Positions 1 to 7,439 are shown, counted from the stretch's first letter. The stretch: DNA of 16,813 nucleotides from Promethearchaeota archaeon (GCA_016839905.1 JAEOTJ010000327.1:1-16813); one strand, 5' to 3'. Notes: generated by a model from the letters alone, not told the origin. A program made the numbers and translations.

Positions 1-93
1 AAGAAACTAAGGTATAAGAACTCTTATGAGAATAGTGAAAAGTTCAATTATTATTATTCCATTATTCAAGATAATAAAAATAAAAAGCATTAG
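1..93 (+). CDS. C-terminal tail of an unidentified protein (partial)
   Basis: Frame 1 is open from the first base for 30 codons and ends at TAG 91-93. The peptide is Lys-, Asn- and Tyr-rich (it ends YYYSIIQDNKNKKH) and resembles a hydrophilic archaeal C-terminal tail. Nothing in it identifies a family. It is co-directional with the next gene, 60 bases away. The open stretch is short enough to be chance, so the call rests on the unbroken frame in very A+T-rich DNA and on its position at the window edge. Confidence 0.35.
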   Translation, partial: KKLRYKNSYENSEKFNYYYSIIQDNKNKKH

Positions 94-121
94 AATTTTA
101 AACTAGTTAAAGATTTTTAAC

Positions 122-129
122 AAAATATA
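122..129 (+). promoter_or_regulatory. Possible TATA element for the GRAM-like gene
   Basis: AAAATATA lies about 28 bases upstream of ATG 154, where an archaeal TATA box would sit for a leaderless transcript. The background is so A/T-rich that this is weak, but it favours ATG 154 over TTG 139. Confidence 0.25.
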
Positions 130-153
130 CATTTTTTATTGGTTAGTAATCAA

Positions 154-963
154 ATGACTGAAACTCAACTTTATTTAGATGGAATTCAACTTAGATTGAA
201 TGTTCTAATGAGTGAAAGCAAGAAAAGAAGTATTTTGAAGACGTTAGAGGAACTTTTTAATACAGCTCTCAATTCTAATTATAATATTTCTCTTAATCAA
301 GTTTATAATATAGTAGCAGGAGTATTCAATACAGCTCCTGAATATTTCATGCGAAAAATATATAAATCTTTTAATAAACTTATTACAAACTTACTTTCTG
401 ATGAAAAAATATTAGAGTTAGAGAAATATGTTCTCAAACTAATTTCTCTTCTGCCAGATGAAGAGTTTATTAGCATTTTTCCTGGAAAATTAATTCAAAA
501 TGATTCTCAGGTTAAAGGGAGAATCTATTTAACAAATTATCGAGTATTAGCACTAGGTAAATGGGGCGCAACTGCACTCTCTATGTTTGGTGCTGCAGCT
601 ATCGGTAGTAGTACAGGTTCAGGGGGATCAAACGTAGCAGTTTTTATGGGTATAAATGCTTATATACAAGAACATCTTCAAGCTAATCTTCAAAAAGTAA
701 TGAGGAATGATGTGTCCTTAGATAAGCCTTGTTTTGGTTATCAATATCCTATTTTAAAGGTATTTAAAATTGTTCGAACTAGTAATAATGTAAAATATCG
801 TACGGTTATACGATATCATAAGGGAGGAAAACTGAAGAGAAAACGCCTAAATATCAAGATTTTTCCAAAGAAATTGGTGAATGAAACTGAAAATGAATTT
901 AATAATAGAAGGGTTGAGCTTTTATACTCAATTGAACAAAGACTAAAACAAGGAGCGGTTTAA
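154..963 (+). CDS. GRAM/PH-like domain protein with Gly/Ala-rich insert
   Basis: A protein of 269 residues if started at ATG 154. An in-frame TTG at 139 would add five residues, but no Shine-Dalgarno supports it, and an A/T box at 122-129 is about 28 bases before ATG 154, fitting a leaderless start. Residues 1-100 look helical. Residues 101-136 (LPDEEF...KGRIYLTNYRVLALG) match the GRAM/PH pattern of an acidic strand, then G-R-x-Y-L-T-N-Y-R-hydrophobic. Residues 136-168 form a small-residue, hydrophobic insert (SMFGAAAIGSSTGSGGSN), and residues 196-265 look like the remaining strands plus a closing helix. GRAM domains usually bind phosphoinositides or proteins at membranes; a membrane or lipid-contact role here is inference. 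The gene converges on the propeller gene with a 9-base gap. Confidence 0.6.
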   Translation: MTETQLYLDGIQLRLNVLMSESKKRSILKTLEELFNTALNSNYNISLNQVYNIVAGVFNTAPEYFMRKIYKSFNKLITNLLSDEKILELEKYVLKLISLLPDEEFISIFPGKLIQNDSQVKGRIYLTNYRVLALGKWGATALSMFGAAAIGSSTGSGGSNVAVFMGINAYIQEHLQANLQKVMRNDVSLDKPCFGYQYPILKVFKIVRTSNNVKYRTVIRYHKGGKLKRKRLNIKIFPKKLVNETENEFNNRRVELLYSIEQRLKQGAV

Positions 964-972
964 AGGGAAAAA

Positions 973-2469
973 TCATTTTAAAATTGAAATATAATTGTTT
1001 AAATCTTTTATTTGTTTTTCAATCTCATTAATCAAATATTCTTTAGAAATTGCAGCATTTGTTTTTACTTCTTTAAGTTCTTTCACAGCTTCTTCATATA
1101 GTCTTATAGTTTCTGTTATTTTTTCTTCTTTTTTAGTAAGTATTGCTTGTTTTTTAAGGGAATTTGCTTTTTCTAAATGAATATCTAATTGAAAAGTCGC
1201 TTCTTTCTTCCTTTTTACAGTTTTAAAACTTATATCAATGCCCATTTCCTTCATTTTCTTAATTTTTCGTTGCTTGACTAGTATAATAGAGATTCCAATG
1301 AGAGAAAATATTAACAAAATCATTAAATATGATGTCCAATCAATGTAAATTGGTCTTTCACGTTCAAGCACCAATGCTGTTCCACTTAGTACTCTATAAG
1401 TTCCACCAGCAGCGATAAAAGCAGCATCCTCTGATATAGATACAGTCTCAATTGTACTTGCCCATATATAATTAAATACTGGAGTTGAGCTGGATTTATG
1501 ATAAATACTTACCATTCCCCCTACCGGAAAAGAATGAATTCCAGCAACTGCATATTCCCCATCCTCACTTATATCGACAGAATCTACAAATATTCCAACT
1601 TTATGGACCCATAAAGGTTTTTCACTAGAATATTTAAAGAAATATACTTCTTTATTATTAACACTTCCTGCGACAATATATTTTCCATCCGCAGATATTG
1701 CTACAGATGGACCATTATATAATTCATAATCCCATTCTGGATCTGAATTATCTCGATTAAAAAGATATAGACTGTTGTTTCCTTCACTCGCACCTACTAT
1801 GTATTTACCATTTGAAGAAAGATCTACAGCCTCGAATTCTGTAGCTTCATCAAAAATCCAGAGTGGTGTGGGGTTAGATGTATTAAATAAATAAAGACCT
1901 GATTCAGCACCTACTATAAAATAAGTTCCATCCTCTGAAATTTCGATGTCTCGCACATAACCCTCAATTATTTCAGAATAATTACTAATAAAAGATTTGC
2001 TGGTTCCTTTATAAACAAAACCCCCTGATGTTGCAATATATTCCCCATCAGCGGATATACAAACTTGACTACCAGTATCTTCACTCCAAATAGGATCAGA
2101 ACTTGACCTTTCAAAAAGGTGAGATATTCCATCAAATTCTCCTGCTACAATTCTATCCCCGTTTTCAGAAATATCCACATGTTCAACTCTACTGTCAGTC
2201 TTATAATCCCATAATAATTTTTTTTGCTTTCGATCAAATAAGCAAACTCCGCCTCCTGCTGATATATGATCATAATCTCCATACCCAACTACAACATATT
2301 TCCCGTCACCTGAGATTACTACAGAATTTACTGGGAGGAAATTATTGTAGGAAAAGGAATTTGTTGATAAGTTAATCAAAAAAGGTATATAAAAAACACC
2401 AGATAATATTGAAATTATAATAGCAATTCTAATTTTCTTTTTTTTAATTTTTTTCAAAGGATTCTTCAT
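973..2469 (-). CDS. Membrane-anchored eight-bladed beta-propeller with helical cytoplasmic tail
   Basis: A 498-residue protein. A Lys/Arg-rich start (residues 3-14) precedes a hydrophobic segment at about 12-34, so the N-terminus is probably inside and the propeller outside. Eight WD40/PQQ-like repeats begin near residues 48, 96, 135, 174, 214, 255, 296 and 341. Each has the core S-x-D/E-D/N-G-x-Y-I-V-A-G, and most then read LYLFN, a polar turn and P-x-W. A second TM spans about 380-398, followed by a basic stop-transfer and an 80-residue cytoplasmic helical region (418-495). In that tail, a helix containing LEKANSLKKQAI, then IRLYEEAVKEL, then a third helix resembles MIT or TPR three-helix bundles, but plain coiled coil is possible. 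It follows the zinc-ribbon gene by 22 bases, so the two probably form an operon. A surface sensor or adhesin that signals inward is inference. Confidence 0.75.
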   Translation of the reverse strand: MKNPLKKIKKKKIRIAIIISILSGVFYIPFLINLSTNSFSYNNFLPVNSVVISGDGKYVVVGYGDYDHISAGGGVCLFDRKQKKLLWDYKTDSRVEHVDISENGDRIVAGEFDGISHLFERSSSDPIWSEDTGSQVCISADGEYIATSGGFVYKGTSKSFISNYSEIIEGYVRDIEISEDGTYFIVGAESGLYLFNTSNPTPLWIFDEATEFEAVDLSSNGKYIVGASEGNNSLYLFNRDNSDPEWDYELYNGPSVAISADGKYIVAGSVNNKEVYFFKYSSEKPLWVHKVGIFVDSVDISEDGEYAVAGIHSFPVGGMVSIYHKSSSTPVFNYIWASTIETVSISEDAAFIAAGGTYRVLSGTALVLERERPIYIDWTSYLMILLIFSLIGISIILVKQRKIKKMKEMGIDISFKTVKRKKEATFQLDIHLEKANSLKKQAILTKKEEKITETIRLYEEAVKELKEVKTNAAISKEYLINEIEKQIKDLNNYISILK

Positions 2470-2491
2470 AAGATATCATTCATTCTATTGG

Positions 2492-2758
2492 TTAAAATGC
2501 TAAGAACAACCTGAAAAATAAGAAAACAAAAATAATAATACAACAAATAATATAGCCTCTTTTTGATGTAGATCTTTTTAGTAAATCTGTATTAGCACAG
2601 TCTAAGCACAAATTATTTGATGTAAAACTACCTGTAGTTCGCCCACATCTTCTACATCTTACAGTATCTTGTGCTCTTAGACATGCTGGACAAGTAGCAT
2701 TAAAATTGGCAAATTGATAATCATCTATTTCCTTATTACATTTTATACATGTGGGCAT
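2492..2758 (-). CDS. Small double zinc-ribbon protein with C-terminal TM anchor
   Basis: An 88-residue protein. Four CxxC knuckles pair into two zinc-ribbon-like units: C4/C7 with C23/C26, and C35/C38 with C51/C54. A basic linker (KRSTSKRGY) leads into a hydrophobic helix at about 69-87, making it tail-anchored with zinc modules in the cytoplasm. The ATG is preceded by a good Shine-Dalgarno (TGAGGA, 8-base spacing), which fixes the start. The propeller gene follows 22 bases downstream. Asgard and other archaea carry many small zinc-ribbon/TM proteins of unknown role. A partner or adaptor for the propeller's cytoplasmic tail is a guess from the operon arrangement. Confidence 0.7.
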   Translation of the reverse strand: MPTCIKCNKEIDDYQFANFNATCPACLRAQDTVRCRRCGRTTGSFTSNNLCLDCANTDLLKRSTSKRGYIICCIIIFVFLFFRLFLAF

Positions 2759-2765
2759 TTGAATT

Positions 2766-2771
2766 TCCTCA
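2766..2771 (-). promoter_or_regulatory. Shine-Dalgarno site of the zinc-ribbon/TM gene
   Basis: The minus strand reads TGAGGA, with GAGG ending 8 bases before the ATG at 2758. This is one of the few clear SD sites in the window, where most starts look leaderless. Confidence 0.55.
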
Positions 2772-2965
2772 TATTTCTCTTAGTATTAATAAAAAAAATA
2801 TTTATTGATTTTCTTTCTCATAATACTTGTAAAACCACTCAATTTTTTCCATTCCAAAAATTTTATAAGAATAATGATATATATTGAAACACTAATTATA
2901 CTATATTTTATATATTTTAACACTTGCTATTAAATTTAGTAAATAATTACTTTAATTTTTCCCTT

Positions 2966-3139
2966 CTATGGATTCCAATAGGTCTTTAATTCTCCTTTTC
3001 TTTTATTAATAACAACATCTAAATTTCCGATTAAATTCTTATATTCTTCAGACTCTGTAAAGGAATTTCTTTCTTTTAATGTTTTAAATTTTATAATAAT
3101 TTATGCTATTTGTGGTACATGCCTAGTCTTTTTTGACAT
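2966..3139 (-). pseudogene. Small basic protein gene interrupted by one in-frame TAA
   Basis: From ATG 3139 one frame reads MSKKTRHVPQIA, a TAA at 3101-3103, then continues unbroken in the same frame for 44 more codons (IIIKFKTLKERNSFTESEEY, then KNLIGNLDVVINKRKGELKT, ending YWNP) to TAG 2966. The downstream part has protein-like composition, including Trp, Pro and Gly, unlike the surrounding A/T filler. Without the TAA it would be a 57-residue basic protein. A nonsense mutation in a small gene is the simplest reading; a sequencing error or stop readthrough are alternatives. I do not recognise the family. It lies downstream of the propeller operon and upstream of nothing on its strand for 170 bases. 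Confidence 0.5.
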
Positions 3140-3295
3140 TACTTATATAAATAAATAAGATAATATAATTAAATCTATAGAAAGGTATAGTTTTCTAAAT
3201 TAATGATATATGTAAAGAATAATTTATATTGATTTAGAGTATTAAACTCTATAAATATTAATGGGTTCAAACAATTGGAGAAACTTCTTTATACA

Positions 3296-4153
3296 TCATC
3301 TAAAAGATTGATCCTTATATGCTTGGAATACGTTTTGGAGTAGAAAATGAACGGTCATAGGACCACAGCCCCCTGGTGAAGGTGTTATTGCTCCAACCTT
3401 ATCTATAACGCCATTAAAATCTACATCACCACATAATTTACCATCAACTCTGTTAATTCCTACATCAATAATTACAGCATTTTCTTTTATTTTATCTTTT
3501 GTAATAAAATTTGGGCGACCTACAGCTATAATTAAAATATCCGCTCTTTTAATATAGGAATCTATATCTTTTGTGGAAGTATGACAAATAGAAACTGTAG
3601 CATTTCTTTTAAGTAGCATAAAAATCAATGGTTTACCTACAAGATTAGATCTATTTATTATAGTTACATCTTTACCTTTAATCTCTACATTATAATATTC
3701 AAGTAACGCGATAATCCCTTTAGGAGTACAAGCAGCAAGGCTTTCATCATAATCAAAAAGATTTCCACGATTACAAGGATGAAGCCCATCTACATCTTTA
3801 ACTGGAGAAATACATTCCAAAAGCTCCGAAGTATATTCCTTTAAATGTTGCGGAAGAGGTAATTGTAATAAAATTCCATTAACAGAAGCATCATTATTTA
3901 ACTCCTCGATTTCTTTTTTTAAATTTTCTTTAATAATATTTTCATCTAAATTAATTATTTGAGAAGTTATACCGACTTGCTTGCATGTTTTATTTTTAAT
4001 GTTAACATAAACCTTCGATGCTGGATCTTCACCTACTAAAATTGTTATTAATTTAGGTGGAATACCAGTTTTTTCAAAAGTTTGCTGAATTTTTAATTTT
4101 AATTCAGAATTCAATTTATCTGCTAACTTTTTACCGTCTAAAATTTTTTCCAT
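3296..4153 (-). CDS. folD: Bifunctional methylene-THF dehydrogenase / methenyl-THF cyclohydrolase
   Basis: A 285-residue protein, the usual FolD length. It oxidises 5,10-methylene-THF to methenyl-THF with NAD(P)+ and hydrolyses it to 10-formyl-THF in the cytoplasm. All family blocks are present: VGEDPASKVYVNIK with Y49 and catalytic K53 (the Y-x3-K pair), LLQLPLP, KDVDGLHPCNRGN, the Rossmann-fold block IINRSNLVGKPL, ICHTST, IIDVGINR, GDVDF and the closing TPSPGGCGPMT. Two positions are unusual: Asn where most FolDs have Gly in the GRS motif, and Cys where Val is usual in PGGVGPMT. It follows the toroid-protein gene by 41 bases and may be co-transcribed. The 10-formyl-THF product is the substrate of PurH, whose gene ends at the far side of the window. 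Confidence 0.95.
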   Translation of the reverse strand: MEKILDGKKLADKLNSELKLKIQQTFEKTGIPPKLITILVGEDPASKVYVNIKNKTCKQVGITSQIINLDENIIKENLKKEIEELNNDASVNGILLQLPLPQHLKEYTSELLECISPVKDVDGLHPCNRGNLFDYDESLAACTPKGIIALLEYYNVEIKGKDVTIINRSNLVGKPLIFMLLKRNATVSICHTSTKDIDSYIKRADILIIAVGRPNFITKDKIKENAVIIDVGINRVDGKLCGDVDFNGVIDKVGAITPSPGGCGPMTVHFLLQNVFQAYKDQSFR

Positions 4154-4194
4154 AATCTAATAAGCTATTATTCCAAATTAAAATTATTTATGTA

Positions 4195-5328
4195 TTAAAT
4201 TCTTCGTTTTCTCCATAAAACAATTAAAAGTGCAATCCCTATTCCAGTGCCGAGTAAAAGAATAAGTAAAATCCAAAAATTAAATTCAACATTCCAGATA
4301 TCTTCATCTAACATTTGTAAATCTGCTTGAAAGATCTTTAATGTTTGAAATGCATTATAAGAACTGCTTACTGAAGAGAATTTTTGCTCATTTCCAGGAC
4401 TATTTTCTGCAAAACCACCATCTTCAAAATTTTGCCGATTTAACACCCAATTAATTGTAGTTTCACTATTTAATTGTTCGCTATCTAATATTGAAATTGC
4501 TTTAACACAATAAAAAGTACTACTAAGTAAAGCATTATAAGAATAGCTGTCAGGTAAATACCCTCCATAATTATTTATATCATTCTCCTGGGAGATATAG
4601 AAAGAATCAAGATAATTTACTGTATTAACTCGGCTTTCTAATTCATTTAAATCACCTAATTCATTAATAATAAGTACGGTATAATAAGTATTCAATAGAG
4701 AAGAAGGAGAACTACTATTACCACCATATCCCCCGTCAGTATTATTACAATTTAAGACCCAGTTTTTATGTTGATTTTTATTAATATTATCAAATTCATC
4801 TATAATGGAATATAATTGAATGGCAAAATATGTTGAAATCATGCTTGCTGAGCTAGATGTATTTATTGGGGCAAACCCTCCTTCAGGTTGATTACATTGG
4901 TCTAAATAATCTTTAGTACGGGTAATTTCACTTGAACTAAAAGAATGACCAAGTATTTCCAATGCTTTAAAGAGATGATATAAATCATATATTATAGTTC
5001 TAGATTGTTTAAATAGACCATCAATTTTTCCTTTTAAATTGTCTTGAAATTCTTGTTTATCTACATTCTTTGTTACTTCACCAAAAAAATTTGTATCATT
5101 AAATAAATGATAGAATTTTAAAATTTCTAATGCATTCATGGTTGCTTCATAAGAAAAAGATTCAGATCGCTGAGTATTTGAGAATCCCGATTGCTCAATC
5201 TTAGTTGATAAGATATAATCCGTTAAAAAGATTTTTCTTTGCTTAGCAAAAACAAAAGGAATTATAGATGACATCATGAGCACTACTAATAAAAAAATAA
5301 TCATTATATTCCGCAGTTTACTTTTCAA
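4195..5328 (-). CDS. Secreted, membrane-anchored prenyltransferase/squalene-oxidase-repeat protein
   Basis: A 377-residue protein. The start is TTG at 5328, chosen because AAGGG sits 7 bases upstream and because it supplies the basic n-region (MKSKLRN) of a signal peptide whose hydrophobic core is residues 8-28. Five toroid repeats carry the G-G-F/Y signature near residues 47, 150, 199, 255 and 304, each followed by a helix rich in Ser/Ala/Tyr (for example SASMISTYFAIQLYS). This is the alpha6/alpha6 barrel pattern of prenyltransferases, squalene cyclases and complement-like proteins. A TM at 349-371 and a RKRRI tail give type I topology. The His/Asp/Cys zinc set of protein prenyltransferases and the DxDD motif of cyclases are not seen, so an extracellular binding role is more likely than catalysis. 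It lies between the actin-related gene and folD. Confidence 0.75.
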   Translation of the reverse strand: MKSKLRNIMIIFLLVVLMMSSIIPFVFAKQRKIFLTDYILSTKIEQSGFSNTQRSESFSYEATMNALEILKFYHLFNDTNFFGEVTKNVDKQEFQDNLKGKIDGLFKQSRTIIYDLYHLFKALEILGHSFSSSEITRTKDYLDQCNQPEGGFAPINTSSSASMISTYFAIQLYSIIDEFDNINKNQHKNWVLNCNNTDGGYGGNSSSPSSLLNTYYTVLIINELGDLNELESRVNTVNYLDSFYISQENDINNYGGYLPDSYSYNALLSSTFYCVKAISILDSEQLNSETTINWVLNRQNFEDGGFAENSPGNEQKFSSVSSSYNAFQTLKIFQADLQMLDEDIWNVEFNFWILLILLLGTGIGIALLIVLWRKRRI

Positions 5329-5335
5329 TAAAATA

Positions 5336-5340
5336 CCCTT
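5336..5340 (-). promoter_or_regulatory. Shine-Dalgarno AAGGG deciding a TTG start
   Basis: Minus-strand AAGGG lies 7 bases before TTG 5328. The alternative ATG at 5304 would remove the basic n-region of the signal peptide, so this site supports the TTG start. Confidence 0.5.
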
Positions 5341-5435
5341 TTTTTGAATAGCTAAAATTTAAAATTCTAAATATAACTTAAAATTAAAAATTAACGAAAT
5401 TTAAGATTAAAAATAAAATGAAAGTTTTATTAAAC

Positions 5436-6980
5436 CTAATAATATACTTGACTAAAGTCTCTATATAATAAAGTTTTATCTGCTTGAAATTGCGCGTACG
5501 TTACAAAATAAGCTCGAAAAGAATCTAAACTACTTAAAATTGATGCTCCATTAAAGATTGAATTCTGCAAATTATCAGGAATAAATAATCTTATATTATC
5601 ATTAGAAGCATCTCCATTTATGGAAAATTCTTGAGCTCTAATATTGGATACGTTTCCTATAGGATCTTTAACATTATTAAAATCAGGTACATTAAGAGAA
5701 TCCATGCTTTTTCCACAATAAGGACAAAAAACTGAATTTATATCTTGAATTTCTTTTTTGCAAAATGGACACTTTCCTTCTTCTTTCTTGGGTTTAGATA
5801 ATTTATTTAAACCTATATTAAGTTGAGGCATTTTCATTAATGCTCCACATGAAGGACAATATTCTTTTCCATCAGATAAATCTATTAACTTTCCACAACT
5901 CGGGCAATTATCTTCTTTCTTTTTAACTACTTCAAGATCTTGAAGTTGTACCATCTTTTTTCTTACAGGTTTAGCTTTTTGTATGGATTTAGATTTTGGT
6001 ATATTTCCTAACTGTGGAAGTAAGGAACTTAATTCATTTTTTATTCTCTCTTCAAAACCGTTATAGGACATATTTCCTCCAGATAAAACAATATTCCCTA
6101 TTAAGTCTGGCCAATATTCATTACTAATTGCTTTTAAACAGTTAATTATTGCTTGTGGAATATTCATTATATTATAACCAAGCATGGCAGGTTGGAACAT
6201 AACTTCAGGAGCTTCATATAGGAGGCGATGGGGCATTGGTACATATGTTCCATCAGGCATTGGTATATTAAATTTTTCACCAGAAATCTTGGGTTGTGTA
6301 TTAGGATCCAGAGTGAAATAACAGTTCTTTTCCTTAATTTCTCTTATAATTTCTTCTGAAGCCGAAGAAGATAAATTAATTCCTTCCCTCATTAATAATG
6401 CTTTTAAATTATTATTAACATCTACTCCTGCAAGATTTAATCTTTGAACTGCTTGGTCATAAATTTTCCCTTTTATTATAGGAACAATCCATGTTATTCC
6501 ATCCCCGCTCTCAATAACCAGTCCTGTAGTTAATCCTACTGAAAAGATTGATAATATCGGAGAAGATACCATCATTAAAGATTGAACTTTATGAGTTTGA
6601 TAAAACAAACTTGCAATATATTCTTTAGTTTCATTTTGTTCAAAAGGTTGCTCGGCATATAATAAGGGATAATCTGATAGGGATTCTAAACGAAGAACAT
6701 TATATATAATATGGTTAACGATTTCATAATAAGCATTCCAATCTGATATAACACCTCTTTGGATAGGATGACTAATTTTTAATACGCCACGCATTCTCAT
6801 TGCGTCATCCCCTACATATAAAGATCTAGTACTTACATCGGCCATTACAGCTTTATATTTCTCTGTGCCAGTTATGCTTGGAAAGATATGTCGAGGCTTT
6901 TTTTCTCCAGCAAATCCAACTTTAGTATATGCACTGCCTATATCAATTATTACTGGTGTTCCAGGAGCAGGAAATTCCAT
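5436..6980 (-). CDS. Actin-related protein with two zinc ribbons inserted in subdomain 3
   Basis: A 514-residue protein, against about 375 for actin. Residues 9-322 and 462-514 align with actin end to end: phosphate-1 loop DIGSAYTKVGFAG (13-25), D-loop region 38-54, YVGDDA, phosphate-2 loop ESGDG (157-161), LNLAGVDV, REIKEKNCY (adenosine site), the FQPAMLG plug, LSGG (299-302) and FNGASILSSL (476-485). Between LLPQ (320-323) and IRLFIP (463-468) about 140 residues are inserted. They carry two C4 zinc ribbons: C359/C362/C375/C378 and C404/C407/C419/C422, in a Lys-rich linker. Actin D154, Q137 and H161 correspond to E157, S140 and W164, so ATP hydrolysis is probably impaired. The insertion point matches actin residues 322-325, a longitudinal filament contact. 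It lies 93 bases after the ModE-type gene and 107 before the toroid gene. A regulatory or complex-forming actin, like eukaryotic Arps, is inference. Confidence 0.9.
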   Translation of the reverse strand: MEFPAPGTPVIIDIGSAYTKVGFAGEKKPRHIFPSITGTEKYKAVMADVSTRSLYVGDDAMRMRGVLKISHPIQRGVISDWNAYYEIVNHIIYNVLRLESLSDYPLLYAEQPFEQNETKEYIASLFYQTHKVQSLMMVSSPILSIFSVGLTTGLVIESGDGITWIVPIIKGKIYDQAVQRLNLAGVDVNNNLKALLMREGINLSSSASEEIIREIKEKNCYFTLDPNTQPKISGEKFNIPMPDGTYVPMPHRLLYEAPEVMFQPAMLGYNIMNIPQAIINCLKAISNEYWPDLIGNIVLSGGNMSYNGFEERIKNELSSLLPQLGNIPKSKSIQKAKPVRKKMVQLQDLEVVKKKEDNCPSCGKLIDLSDGKEYCPSCGALMKMPQLNIGLNKLSKPKKEEGKCPFCKKEIQDINSVFCPYCGKSMDSLNVPDFNNVKDPIGNVSNIRAQEFSINGDASNDNIRLFIPDNLQNSIFNGASILSSLDSFRAYFVTYAQFQADKTLLYRDFSQVYY

Positions 6981-7073
6981 ATTTTATCAATAACTTTTAT
7001 AATTACTATATTAATTAAAGAATTTCATAATGTTATTGTTAATATTATTTTATAATTATAAGAATTTTTTCAA

Positions 7074-7439
7074 TTAAAATAATTTAATTTTTATAGATTC
7101 TCCGAATTTTTTTTCAATTTGCTTATATTTAGTTAATAAAAATGTCCCCCAATTATTTAAGGTAACCCAACCTCCGCCACCAGGCCCTCCCTTCCCTGTA
7201 ATTACAGGACTTAAACCTGTTCTATTTTCAATTCTTTTTAAAATATTCCAAGCGTATTTATAGGAATACCCACACTCTTTTGCCGCTTTAGTTAATGATA
7301 ACTTCTTATTTCTCTCGATATTTTCTAATAAATTTGCCCAACCAGAACCTAAAATACTTTTATTTTCAAATTCAAGCCAAAATTTTATACCAAAACCTAT
7401 TTTAGATTTTAAATCTTCAATGTTAAGTTCATTTTCCAT
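7074..7439 (-). CDS. Stand-alone ModE-type winged-helix DNA-binding protein
   Basis: A 121-residue protein from ATG 7439. An in-frame TTG at 7448 is less likely, because a TATA box at 7460-7467 would place the RNA start at about the ATG. The sequence is the ModE N-terminal domain almost motif for motif: FWLEFENKSILGSGWANLLE, LSLTKAAKECGYSYKYAWNI as the helix-turn-helix, NRTGLSPVITGKGGPGGGGW as the wing, and LLTKYKQIEKKF as the dimer helix. Bacterial ModE (about 260 residues) adds molybdate-binding Mop domains; these are absent, so it may bind DNA without sensing molybdate, or use a separate sensor. It is divergent from the metallo-beta-lactamase gene with 104 bases between starts, and upstream of the actin-related gene. 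Regulation of one or both neighbours is inference. Confidence 0.85.
   Translation of the reverse strand: MENELNIEDLKSKIGFGIKFWLEFENKSILGSGWANLLENIERNKKLSLTKAAKECGYSYKYAWNILKRIENRTGLSPVITGKGGPGGGGWVTLNNWGTFLLTKYKQIEKKFGESIKIKLF

Larger units (their letters stand above)
2759..3295. other. 537-base intergenic region between zinc-ribbon gene and folD
   Basis: Apart from the broken small gene at 2966-3139, this stretch is A/T-rich filler with scattered TATA-like words (for example TTTATATA on the minus strand at 3144-3151, which is too close to ATG 3139 to be its promoter). I see no tRNA, repeat array or further reading frame. It also carries the 3' untranslated part of the folD transcript. Confidence 0.5.

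Noticed and set aside
995..1180. Plus-strand open frame inside the propeller gene
   Set aside because: It is antisense to the lysine-rich helical tail; its Phe/Ser-rich composition is the mirror of that region and no family pattern appears.
2103..2375. Plus-strand open frame of 90 residues
   Set aside because: It lies opposite well-defined propeller blades and has no recognisable motif.
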